64,000 nucleotides of DNA from Telopea speciosissima (taxonomy: Eukaryota; Streptophyta; Magnoliopsida; Proteales; Proteaceae). The notes beneath the pieces were generated by a model. It saw nothing but the letters and a program-made list of their open reading frames with translations. It was not told the origin of the DNA and made no database searches. Below, piece after piece: positions 23,928-41,600 of this stretch. The stretch's first letter is position 1. Each line of letters begins with the position of its first letter. A program made the translations under genes and the position numbers. Location of the stretch: NCBI RefSeq assembly GCF_018873765.1, contig NC_057919.1:65900984-65964983 (forward strand). Direction: 5' to 3'.

Positions 23928-24683
23928 TTAATTTTTCCATTAGCAGTTCGTAATCTTAAAGCATTTGTCTTCTTTATGAAAGACATTTGATCTCTAATTT
24001 GCTGATGAGGTCATAAAATGATACTTGCAAGGATGAAAACTTAAAGTATGAAGATAGTCCTCATTTTCAATTCTTCCACATTAAAGGCCATGTTTGCACA
24101 CATAAGATAACATTTTCCAGCAATGTCTTGCATGTAGAATGAATGGACAGTGACTTGCAAGTTGCATCAATGGAGGTAATGGCATCAATGAATGATCACT
24201 GCTCTTCTACGAGGGGAAGGGCTAAGATGTTAAAAGATGTGCTATGTCAATTGTACAGCCACAGATGAGGTGTTATTGAACTTCCTCATCCATTTTCTCT
24301 ATTAAATTGATCCCAAAGTGCACTGCTACACTTACGATGAGCCAAAGCAGTGAGACCATACTGCGACATTGTTTCTCATCTACCCAAATGATATCAATTT
24401 GAATTGTCATATTAAACCATGTTTGCTCTACTCCCCTGTTCAATCTGTCAATATTTAACAGTAGTTTAGCATCATCCCATTTCAGTTGGGACTTGCATAT
24501 TCCATCGGGTCTCGGGGATGTCACCGGTGAGGAGGTAGAGCTCTTGAAATCAATATAAGTTGTCATATTGACCATATCAGCCATGTGACAACCAAGTAAA
24601 ATGCATGAGATGCTCATACATTGGAAACCCAGAAATTAGGAACGCCATGAGGGCAGCCAAGAAACACTTTAAAGTTGAGCAAA

Positions 24684-24859
24684 GTATACATCCGGATTTT
24701 TATCCGCTTCTGTAATTGCAGCGCTGTTGTACTCATCGTGCGGTGCAGCAGGTGCCATGTGTGCCATGTAGGACCCGCTGTGTATACATGGCACCTGCAG
24801 TGCCGCACAATGAGTACAGCAGCACTGCAATTACAGCAGTGGATAATGATCCGGTACAC
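24684..24859. repeat. Foldback element: near-perfect 175-bp inverted repeat
   Basis: The two halves are complementary almost end to end. Left arm: ATCCGGATTTTTATCC, CTGTAATTGCAG, TGTTGTACTCAT, GCAGGTGCCATG. Right arm: the complement in reverse order, ending GGATAATGATCCGG. The unpaired centre is only about 20 bases, so a transcript would fold into one long hairpin. It may be a foldback MITE; no clear target duplication was found. Confidence 0.8.
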
Positions 24860-25262
24860 ATCCATATAGATTTGTAGATACAATGAGGATAGTTAATTCC
24901 GTCATGAGGTTAATGAAGTCTGGCCTCAGCAAGTTGCAGACTTACATCTGCTTTGAGATTTCGGGGCTTATCTAATTTATTTACTTGCTGTGATTTAATT
25001 TTCAAAACTATGGTTCTTAGTTTGGAGCCTCAGACACGAGCAATGTGGATATATCAGAATAATCATCAATCAGCATTAAAATCAAGTCTGTCCGTGAGCT
25101 GTACATTCTATATTTAGAAATTTTTTTTCTACTCTGAGTTTTAAACTGTATAAATCTGAATGGGGGGAAAAGAACGCTGCTGCATGTGTAAGAGAGGGCA
25201 TTAAGGAAACACAAGTGTACTCTACACAGCTAGACAGGAGACTCGATCCTTGAATGAATATA

Positions 25263-25397
25263 GGGAGCTGTTCTTTGTGCCGCAGCGCAGCCTGCGCTCA
25301 GGCAAATGAGAATGGGCACAATGACCACCCTGCCCCCTGCACAAGTTGGCCATGTGCCTAGACACAGGCTACGCTGCGTCACACAGAACATTCTCCC
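25263..25397. mobile_element. Mutator-type MITE with 9-bp target duplication
   Basis: A 135-bp element with terminal inverted repeats of about 43 bp (left GGGAGCTGTTCTTTGTGCCG; right complementary to GGGAGAATGTTCTGTGTGAC). It is flanked by a perfect 9-bp direct repeat, ATGAATATA, at 25254-25262 and 25398-25406. A 9-bp duplication plus long terminal repeats is the hallmark of Mutator-like elements. Confidence 0.85.
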
Positions 25398-25651
25398 ATG
25401 AATATATGTCCATGTTTGCCTACACCTATGGTGAAAGAAGAATTCATTCATTAGTCGGATTGCTTAAAGGAATGTGAATAATGACGAACCAAAAGTCCAA
25501 CCAAGAGATCACTTCACCAATGGAGAAAGAATTCTTTCGACAGTTTTAACATGAATTCATACATGTGGTAACCAAAAAATCACACTTTTTTTTTTTTTGG
25601 TAAACGGAAAAAATCACACACTTCATTCAACGAAGGAAGAGTAATACAATA

Positions 25652-25823
25652 GTTATAAAAGGTGTACTTAATGCATAAGGTTCCCACCATTGCCGGGTCT
25701 AGGGAGGGTCATAATATAAGCAGTCTTACCCTGTTTTTGCAGATAGACTGTCTCCAAACTTGAATCCGTGCCCACTTGGTCAAAATGGAGCTACCTTTAC
25801 AGTTGTACCAAGGCCTGCCCTCG
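25652..25823 (-). mobile_element. Au-like tRNA-derived SINE with 14-bp target duplication
   Basis: This 172-bp element reads on the minus strand from GAGGGCAGGCCTTGG through a B-box-like GGATTCAAG to a body shared with the SINE at 23029-23195. It is flanked by the perfect 14-bp repeat AGAGTAATACAATA (25638-25651 and 25824-25837), showing retrotransposition into an AT-rich target. Confidence 0.85.
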
Positions 25824-26232
25824 AGAGTAATACAATAATTACGATCAGTAAATCCGGACCATCATTTTATAGTTTTCATTCCCCTAAACCAGCAGCTCAT
25901 TCACAAGTTCAAAATAAAAAAATCGATAGGAAGAAACACTAACATCCTAACTGCAACCTTGATACCACTGTCCCATAATGATGGACTACATTTCATGATT
26001 TCGAGCATAGAGGTTTGAAAACAAAACCCATCAAAAAAAAAAGTTGGGGGGCAGAAGGGGGAGGGTGAAGCTTTCAGAGTGTTAATACAGAGTTCACGAG
26101 CTTATATAGAGGGTAACTCATCAATCTTATATTTCTCTATTAACCGCTGGCCTTTTCCAATTACCTTCGTTCTTACAATAGAGGTGCACACGGGCACAAA
26201 AGACATCCTCTCCCAGCCTCCAGAAAGTAATT

Positions 26233-31955
<5,723 letters not shown>

Positions 31956-32542
31956 TCCTTCAACGAATCCAAATTCAAGCTAAAAGAACCAAGAATTCGA
32001 TATAGAGAAAGTAAAACTCAGAGCCCTCAAATGTGTCACTGATGTAAACCTTAAAACAATCCCGTGAACAACGATTCGCAATGATTTAGAATGATTCAAG
32101 AATAAATGGACTTTACCTTGCGCCCACCGCAACGCAAAGCAAAAACCCTAGCATTTTCCCCCTTCTCCTTTCTCCGCGCGCAAGTTTGTAAGTATCACAG
32201 ATTAACAGATAAAGAACACCAAATAACTTTAGGTCTTCGGCAATTAATGAGAACTAACCTTCCATAATTACTAAAACTGCCATTACTCTATATATAATTG
32301 CGTCGTAACTGCTTAGTCATCTTGGGCAATTAGAGACAGGAGAAGGTTCTCTGAGCAAGCGGCATATGTGATTGTGATGCACCAATAAGGCCCTAGGAAT
32401 GTGAAAGAGTTCTTTTTCCTTAAAATCATTTTATATGAGTAAAATTTTATTTTAGTAGAAGGAGAATTTACTGATGATAGTCATGTGTACAGCCAATAGC
32501 TTCATTTACACAAAGATCCTAAAACCACGGAATGGAAAGTGG
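31956..32542. promoter_or_regulatory. Upstream region of the helicase gene
   Basis: This is the 5' UTR and presumed promoter of the minus-strand helicase gene. AAAACCCTAG at about 32146-32155 resembles the telo-box common in promoters of ribosome and translation genes. From about 32400 the sequence is AT-rich and leads into LINE debris. No other gene is seen. Confidence 0.4.
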
Positions 32543-33396
32543 TCAATCTGTCTTACACATGATAGATAGGGCCTTTTTAGTCAGGATATCTGTCACACTG
32601 TTCAGAACCCGTAGAATACAAGAAAAAGACACCTCTACAAACAAAACAGCTAGTTTATGTACATGTGAAATAATCGATGCAACTTCAATAGGTGGAGGTC
32701 GACCTAGATGAAGAAAATATTGAATCACCTCTGGATTGTCCAACTCAGCTTGCAGATGTGTATACCCCATATCCACTGTTGATGATAGTGCGTTACGAAT
32801 AGCTACAGCTTCTCCCTGGAGCACCAATCTGAAGTGGTAAGGGCATGAAATAGCTTTCAGGTGTACACCTCTATGGTCCCTAAAGACATAGCCCAGCCCA
32901 CCCTTGTCATCAACTTGTGAAGCAACAGCATCACAGTTTACTCTTATAAAGCCGACCAGTGGTGATTTCCGCATTGAAGTTATGGAGGTGCCATTGAGTT
33001 CAGTAGTGGCAGCAGACTTCATAGGTGTTGTAGTGGCTGAGTGGAATTCATGGTAAGCTTATCTGCCACTAAGATAACCTCTTGTGGAGTCCAATCCTTT
33101 GTTTTAAAAACAAAATCATTCCTCGCCCTCCAGATGTACCTACATAAGAATGATGCTTGCGAAATAGTTTCCCCAACCAATCTCTTATTTGGCCTGAACA
33201 TCCGGTCCCAGCTTTGCAACCATTCAGCAACTCTTGGGCTTTGATCTGATGGTGGTGTATATGTTAGTACACTCCCGAACCATACAGCTCTAGCAAAAGG
33301 ACACTCCAGAAGTATGTGATCTCCCGTTTCCTTTGCTACTCCACATAGAGAACAAGATGGTTCTATTGGCATTGGCGAGAATTTAGGCCCTCCCAT
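32543..33396 (-). mobile_element. L1-type LINE 3' fragment (zf-RVT and RNase H-like regions)
   Basis: Two minus-strand reading frames overlap at ATGA (33019-33022). The first (33019-33396) has the zf-RVT pattern of plant LINE ORF2 (CSLCGVAKETGDHILLECPF, then RAVWFGSVL). The second (32543-33022) resembles the C-terminal RNase H-like domain (VGFIRVNCDAV, GGLGYVFRDHRG, LQGEAVAIRNAL, LQAELDNPEVI). The reverse transcriptase part is missing, so the copy is 5'-truncated at about 33400, and the two halves are now out of frame. No poly(A) or target duplication was identified. Confidence 0.75.
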
Positions 33397-33659
33397 GTAG
33401 CAAGACCTTCATTGCAAAATTACATTGCGATCCCCTGAGGTTTGTCCTAAATACCGAACGACCCATTGTATTTCTAAATTAACAAAAACACCCAGTCTAT
33501 TAAATGTACACGTTAGTTGCAAACGGTAGCAATTTTTAAGTCTTGTTATGACCAATATACTCTTGATGGGGATAAAGAATCCAATAGCATTTGGTTGTAC
33601 CATGACCACTGTTGTGCAACGGCCAACTGAAACTCCCCCATCTAGTGGACCCAACGCTG

Positions 33660-34432
33660 CACACTAGTATTGCTTTTATGCTTGTCACAGGGATTAGGAG
33701 AGGACCAGATGTTTCTCATGATTTCAGTTCATTTGTACGTACGTTCACCTATATGTACAATTCTAATGTTGATGCATGTTTATTTTACTTCCATAAATAC
33801 CCCTATTTCCATCAAGAAGGATCTAGGGCCCTTGGCTTGAAGTTCTTATTGGGTATTGAGGTCTTGCGCTCCCCTACAGGCTACAGGCATGATCACAGTC
33901 TCGTTATATTACAGATGTACTCAAGCGTACTGTGTGCCGGCATGACAGAGTGCAAACCTGTGAAGACCCTCATGGATACTACTACCAAACTATCAGTTTC
34001 AGGGGGTGTGCTGCTTTCGGATCTTATTGAGTATCACTCCATTGTGGGAGCCATATAGTATATTACTTTGACTCGACCTGATGTGACCTTATTTGTAAAT
34101 CTTTTTTTTTGTTTTTTTGTGAGGACCTTATTTGTAAATCAAACATGCCAGTTCATGCACTCCCTGATCGATCTTCATTGGTCTCATGTCAAGCGCATTT
34201 TGCGCTATCTCAAGTCTACCGGTCACATTGTATTTTTATTCATCGCTCTATTGATCTTAGCCTACCAGCGTTCTCTAATGCAAATTGAGTTGATAGTGGG
34301 AATGATCACAAATAAATGATCGATTATGCAATTTTTATGGCGCCCAATCTCATCTCTTGGTTATCTTAGAAGTAGAAGACTGTCGCATGCTCATTTATTG
34401 AAACAAAATACAAAGCCCTTGTGGATGCCACA
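33660..34432 (+). mobile_element. Ty1/Copia LTR retrotransposon fossil (end of reverse transcriptase and RNase H)
   Basis: Pieces of Copia pol are readable on the plus strand in order: the LGIEVLRSPTGY and ECKPVKTLM region of the reverse transcriptase, then TRPDV and [16 protein letters not shown], then the start of RNase H (KALVDATKLL-like). No LTRs, gag, protease or integrase lie nearby. The copy is fragmentary, clearly broken in several places and old. Its right end passes directly into an inverted piece of the neighbouring poly(A) polymerase gene. Confidence 0.8.
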
Positions 34433-34700
34433 AAACTGCTTGAGTTTCGCAATGGCCTCTTTTCTCTTGAACTCGAAGAAACAGTCATTCGTTTACCATG
34501 AACTACAAAATAAAACCTCAAAACAAAATCTCAAAAAAATCACAAAGAACGAAATAGAGAAACAAAACAAAACGAAATGGAGTTTTTTAAACTAAGGTAC
34601 CTGAAACAGATATTGTGTCCTTTCCTCGTCCATAAAGATCAAGAGAGCAGGATTCACTATAAATCTAAATGAAGCGACGGGAACCAAAATCTCAATCTGG
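34433..34700 (-). pseudogene. Inverted partial copy of the poly(A) polymerase gene (exon 1 end, intron 1, exon 2)
   Basis: Read on the minus strand, this stretch matches 35227-35535 of the adjacent PAPS-type gene, including intron 1. Shared blocks include CCAGATTGAG, GTGAATCC, CTCTTGAT, ATGGACGAGGAAAGGACACA, GGTACCTTAG and TTTATTTTGTAGTTCATGG. The intron is retained, so the copy was made at the DNA level, not from mRNA. It has small deletions and an in-frame stop and codes for nothing. It faces head to head with its source, so the two form an inverted repeat with a spacer of about 525 bp that contains the gene's 5' region. Confidence 0.85.
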
Positions 34701-35083
34701 AATTTTTAATATTTTTTCTTTCTTTTCCTGGCATCCAAACATAGCCTATTGACTTCCAAACATGGCCTATCAAAAAACTTCAGTATCAAGATCAATACAG
34801 CCGCGACACGTATACAATTATCGCGCCGCGCCATTTCGGATTTGGAGTGTGAATGCTAAACCACACAAAAGCATCATAGTGGTCGAGATGTTTTCTCTAG
34901 AAGTTTCCTTTATTTGAATTCAGTGGAGACTGCTCATTCCTTCTTCTCTTCCCCTTGAATCTGATTTTTTGGCTTTTCCTTCGTTCCTTCGCTCTTACGC
35001 AGAGTAATACGTTCTCGACTCTTGGTCTTGGTCTTGCTCTTGCTCTTGCTCGTGTACTTCTTTCTGTAATCGGAGTGGTGTGT

Positions 35084-35638
35084 ATGGCATATGCATACAC
35101 AAATCAAAGGCGTGTTATTGTACCAGGTCCTCATTTTGTTGATCTTCAAACTGTGATTCCTGCTCCGGTTGGGTTTCCCACTGGATCTTTTGCTGTTGTG
35201 AACCCTAGACTACGTCCGGCAGTTCCCCAGATTGAGGTTTTGGTTCCCATCGCTCCTCCTGCTGTTGCTCCTTTTAGATTTACAGTGAATCCAGCTCTCT
35301 TGATCCGTATGGACGAGGAAAGGACACAGTCTCTGCTTCGGGTACCTTAGCTTAAACAATCTATTTCTTTTTATCTTTCTTTTTTTCTTCTCTACTGTTG
35401 CGTTTTTTGTGATTTTTTTGAGGTTTATTGATTTTTGTTTGGAAGTTTTATTTTGTAGTTCATGGAAAATGAAGGACTCATTCCATCTGCTGAAGAGGAG
35501 TTCAAGAGGAAAGAAGTTATTATGAAACTTAAGGAGGTTCGTTTTTATGACTTCCCCTCCTGCCTCCTTTTCTGATTTAGTAACCTCGTTTTTTTTTTTT
35601 AAGATTGCATTTCTGAGGCGCCTGCAGTTGTTCGTCAT

Positions 35639-35681
<43 letters not shown>

Positions 35682-38600
35682 TTGCCTTTAAGACGTATCG
35701 GAATAACCGCCCTGCTCTCTCTGCTGGTGCCATTGCTGTGCACCGGGATTTATGGGAAATGGGATTGCATCTGATTCAGATCAAACTCCGGTGTAGGGTG
35801 GAGGTTGTCATATTAAATTGTCGATGGGATCTTTGAATACTGAATAAAAATTTCTTCAATTATTTTTGCTGAAGAAGACCTTGCCTAAGCTACATAGTAA
35901 CAAGTATTTATGGATTAACAAGTGTATGTGGATTGGAAACTAAATATGACGCACAAAATTTTAGTTTCATTCCATTTGGACAAGAGTAAAGCAACTAGGC
36001 CATTACAGCCTTTAACCATGCATTCCCTAACTGACTCCAGATTATCAAAACTTTGAAGAAATAGGAAAACTCTAATCTATATCTTCCCCCAAGTATATAA
36101 CATGTCTAGTTTTGATGTCTACAACTTCGTCCGTCACGCTATTTGTGTGAATAAATTGGTGGGCGCACTTGCAGCTGTTCACTTCTAATGATTGATTTAA
36201 GGACTCTACTTCCTTTTGTTGATTTTAATTGTTGAAGAATCAGTAACTGTTCAGTTCAGATGGTTTTCCATGTATCTGTTATGTTAAACAAAAGCTGTTT
36301 TGAGTCATATTGTAGATAGTGTTGTCGTGGATAAAGAAGGTAGCATGGCAACGCCGATTTCCTAGGCATCTTATCATGAGCACTTCTGCAACAATATTAA
36401 CCTATGGATCATATGGCCTGGGTGTAAGTCTCTCCCTCCCTCCCCTTCTCTTTCCCTTTTTCTTTCATCCTTTTGTAGTTTAATGCTACTGATTCTTTGT
36501 TTTCTCATTTTTTCAACAATTTTATTTTATTGAACTGACTATGCTTCAACATCTCGGTGTAGAGGGTGATATGATACTTCTATGTTACACAGTTCTTTAA
36601 AATTAATTTAAGGATAATGATGTGTTGAAGATTCTCTTGTTTTGCTTTGTGCTTTAATGCTGTAGTGACAGAGTTTTCTGCCTATTGGGGGTTTTGTTCT
36701 GGCAGATTCTGATCCTTCAAATAAGGAGGGACTGCCTAGATATGCCACATGTACATAATACAATTTATTTGTTTTGCCACTTGGGATAGGCTATTAAGCT
36801 ACAACTTGCCATATGGAAAGGGGATAACCTGAATTAGACATGAAACTTTTTTTGGGCTACCAACTCAGATATCAGTTGTCAGAATCATTTCTGAACAACT
36901 CTTACCTTTTCTTGCCAAGTTCAATTCTAATATCTGACATTGAGTTCCAACTTCAAGTTAGAATATTGAATGTTATTTCTGGTTTTCCTATGACACTGTT
37001 GGATGTTATTAACTAATGCCTTTGGTCCTACTAGGTTCATGGGTCGGAGTCGGATATTGATGCTTTATGTGTTGGTCCTTCGTTTGCCACCATGCACGTG
37101 AGTTCCTTCATTTGATTTTTTGGTTTTCAATCAGTTAGATGGAACAATTCATGTCTTGATTTTTAGTTTTTGAAATTTTGCAGGAAGATTTTTTTATTGT
37201 TTTGCGCAATATGCTTCAAAACAGACCTGAAGTCTCGGAGATCCACTGTGTTAAGGATGCTAAAGTTCCTTTAATGCGATTTAAATTCAATGGGATCTCA
37301 ATTGATCTCCCATATGCACAGCTTAAAGTAAATTCTGTCCCAGAAGTGAGTCAAAATTCTCTCTTTCTCTCTCTCGTTCCTGAAATCCCACTTCCCACCC
37401 CATGCTGTGTAATTTTTCCTGGATCCCTCCATAAAATATATACTTTCTTCTTTTTCTGGTCAGTCTTTTTTTTTTTCTTTTCTTTCTAATAACTAAAAAC
37501 TATCGACCTGTTGACTGTATTACACTGCAGAATGTGGACATTCTGAATCCTTTCTTCTTAATGAATATCGATGACACCAGTTGGAGAAGCTTGTCTGGAG
37601 TCCGGGCCAATATACGTATTCTTCAGCTTGTGCCAAACACAGAGGTAAACAATATTCTCTTTCCTCTTATGCTTCACATAATTTACATTCGTCTCATGTC
37701 TTTCTTGCATATCTCTTTTCCCTTTATTCTCTTCATCGTTCCACTTAACTGAATGCTGAGGTATGTATTACTCATATCTGTCTGTAGTCACTTCATTTAA
37801 TTGTATAATAGTATTTTATGCAGTGGTGCTGCCAAGGTGTGGTATAGGTGACTTAACAGTGTCTGGGCACGCCATCTCCTGTGAGCTATAACATGACACT
37901 TATGTTGGCACCATGGGTGTCTCCTAGGCCACTGGATGGACCATTAGGCACAATTGTGGCCTATTGACTTGTATAGACAAAGATATGTTTTGAATGTGTT
38001 GATCTTAGTGTACATGTGCTTTATACTGTATCAAGCTTTGCTTACTTTGAAATGAATTTTGATGCTAATTGTCAACTGTTTATTGTGCTTTACAAACTGT
38101 GACAGTTATTCATATGTATGTAAATCTAGAAGCCCACAAATGACGTAGTTGACCCTCTTCCTGACCGTAACCATTATTCATTCACTGTTTGAACCTGCTC
38201 AGCTACTCCATTGTAATCCCATATGCGATATGGTATATTAAATATTTGATGTGGTTGGGACCTTTTAGATGTGCAAGATTTATTTGTATTAGTAAAGAAA
38301 ACAATATATGGACAATATCTTTCTAGCATCGTTGGAGATTAAATGGGACCTCAACTTATCAACTTCCACAGTGCTATTATTAAACTAGATAAGCTGGATT
38401 AGCCTCCTTTTGTCCTACACTTTTGATGTATTTTGTTCAAAATCTTGGTCATTTGGAAGTCAGTCCTTGGATGGTCACTTCAAATTGAACCTTTACCAAC
38501 TATTACTGTCACAAATAGTGGTGCACCCCATGGGGTTGCTTGGTTTCCCATCTTCAAGTTAAATTGTCATTGACTAAATTCTGGTGTTCTTGGTGAGGCT

Positions 38601-41600
38601 GTAAACTGCATATACCATGGTAAGAGTTAAGTTAATTCATATTTTGAGTTTTCTGAACTTGTAGTATAGATCTTTTTACCATGTTTCTTGTCACTATGAA
38701 CTTTAGTGGCTTGGGTAACTAAACTGGAGGAAGAGTTATGCTATGTTTTACCTTGTCTCAATTTGACAGGCATCCAAATCCATTTAGTTTGGGATGGCAT
38801 AGGCTGTGAAAAGCCTTGTAGCTTGGTGTAGGTAGGTAGAAGCCTAAGGGATTAGGTTCAGAAGCGCACTGAAAGCCAGAATCACAATGAAGAGAAAAAG
38901 ACCAGATTTAGAAGAAATTCTGTAAATAACAATCAAACTCCGCTAGCATTTGCTGCTGGTCCCAAGCCTGGATAAAGGAGGAGTGTTGGAGCATTAGGTC
39001 GGCAGCTCGAGCCAAAAAATAACCCTAGCCAAATCCTTTTACATGGATTCTACTTGGGAGGGCAAGGATACATGTGGCTGACCCCATTTAGTTGGGATAA
39101 GGCTGAGTTGTTGTTGTTGTCAGTAAATAACAATCAATAGCTCAGATAGGTTCAATATTCTGATCGAAGGTTAGTGTTAGATAGGAAAATAATATAACAA
39201 AGCCTGGTCCAGATCCAAGGGTCTGATCTGAAGTGTGATAGTATCCTATTAGGAACATGGTTCTTATAAAAAATATCCAGAATTGACTACCAATGGCAGA
39301 TCTTAATGTTGGAATATGTAATCCAGAATACCGTGGGGGTATTCTGGTCTTTTTGGGGTAGTTTTATTCTTCTTATGTTATTAAGTGTAAGTGGGCTATG
39401 TGGGTTTTAGTCCCACATCGCCTAGTTTAGTCTCTTTGTAATTTCCCCTCTATTATAAATAGAGGGGCTTACCTATCAATGAATACAACACATTATTTTC
39501 TCTCATTTTCTCTTTCTAACCCACGATTCTGCCAACATGGTATCAGAGCTGGTCTGATCTAGGTTAGAAAAAGAGAAAGAAAACCCTAATCCAACTCTTC
39601 AATCGACTTCTCCTTTTCTCGGCTTCTCCTTCTTCTCAACCTTGTAAAGGGGCAGCATTAATGAGGTAAATACAGCATACCAATGATTTAGTTGCTGCCC
39701 CCCCTCCCTTTCTACCTTTTTTTATTAAAAAATTCTGTTCGAAATCTGTTGGAGCCATACCTGCGATATTGGAGCTGTCCAGAATTTTTTGGAGATTTGA
39801 TTTTTACCTAATGAAGACTGATCCTCCATTGTTGGAGCCTCCCTATGCACCCTTCTCCAGCCCCTTTCTACCCTATTCCATTATCCTCATTCCCTATTTC
39901 CTTTTTCTCCAAGCTTTAATTAATTCCAGCCACCATACCCTAATCGATCTCAACTTGTCAGGGTTTTTGAAAACCCTGACTCCAATCGATTTTGGTGTTT
40001 CCTTTTTCAGATGCAGCTGATCTTTTGGGGGTGATTCCCTATTACTACAAGCCCTACTCGATCTAAGTTTGGACCCTTTCGATGGTCTGGAGTTGTTTCT
40101 ACAAAGAAAATTCCTTAACCTCGCTAATTTGGTTACCGCCAAAAACCCCGACTTTTGTTTCGCTTTTGCTAATTTTTGGAGGGTTGATTACTCCCACTTC
40201 AAGGACCAATCGACCTCAATATTGCACCTATCCAAGTTTTTTGAAGACCCCTACCCCAATCGATCTCTTCTTTTCAGGGTTTTCCAAAACCCTTATAAAA
40301 ATCGATTTGGGCTAGGGATGTTTGCTGCTGTTCGAGTGCTTTGGAGGTGGTTCTAACATTAAAAGAGAACTCTCCTTCATCAGTTCAAGGCTTGAAGAAG
40401 GTCCTTTATGCTGGTGTAGTGTTGTAATGCTGCCCTGCTTTACTTTTACAATTTTTTGGAATCTCTCCCCTTTGAAGATCAGGTCTCACTCTCACTGGAG
40501 ATTGATTGTTCACCTTGGAGGTTCCATTCTAGCAGCCTTGATCAGCATCTATTATATGTCTACATCAGCAATTACAGCCCCCTTTCCCTAAATCGATCTC
40601 AATTTCAGGGTTTTCTAAAACCCTGACAATAATCGATTTTAGGGTTAGGGTTTTCTTATCAAGCTCATATTTTGAGGAGAGTCTTATACATATCAAAGGA
40701 GTATTCAACCCATATTTCAGCATCATTCATCAGTTATTTTTGGAAAAAATTCAGGTTCATTGTTATGGCTCAATTTTTCCAATTATCAACTTATTTTCCT
40801 TGTTCTTATGTGGTTGGTTGGTTCAACTACCTGTTGGATCTACTGAGTGATTATCTTATATTTGCTGGTTCTATTGAGCTTTACTACCTACCTTGCTGGT
40901 TCTATTGATTGGCTTCTGTAAGCATGACTGGTTGACATGTTACTGCTGCCTTTATGTGGACTATTGCTGCGCTATTATTGAGACTGAGTATCCTACTATT
41001 GGAGATCGAATTTCTTTCATTATTGAAGACTCGAATCTACTACCCTGGAGATCAGCTTATTTGGGATTACAACAGTGTGTTCCAAGGTTATTGGTTGCAA
41101 CTACGAACCTATTCAGTTATGTGAAGCTTTTTTGGTTCATATCCGGCTTAATTTGAGAGCTTGATCCTAGCCTTATTCACTAATTCAGATCTGATCCAAG
41201 TTTTTTGTTGAAGCTTCTTACATCCATTGCTGTCCAGATATCTTCGTCAATTCTATTTAGCATGTGGGAGTTTATAGTTTGGAATTTTGCACACTGGTTC
41301 TTCCTTGTGTGAAGATCAATCAAGTGTTTGAAGAATGGTGCCTTCTCCTTCTAAAAATCAGACCTGTTTTTTTATAATTCAGATCTGATCATTGGAGATT
41401 GGTGTTTTGGAATTAGTTTGATCGATTGAAAAAGGTTGAAGATTACTGTGTTGCATTGTTTTTGTTCATGGTTCATTATCCCATTGCTCTTTTCACTTCA
41501 CCACCTCCCAAAACATACCTTTGGCTTCTACCCATAACCCCTTTGGAAGTTAATGGTATTCTCTAATTTGCCATTTCTTCCTTTTCCATCACCCTTAGCA

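Noticed and set aside
24273-24617. 114-aa minus-strand frame near the foldback element
   Set aside because: No domain and no splice or promoter context; likely chance.
35210-35638. 142-aa minus-strand frame similar to the frame at 34326-34595
   Set aside because: The similarity comes from the inverted DNA duplication of the polymerase exon 1-2 region, read on the non-coding strand; not a gene pair.
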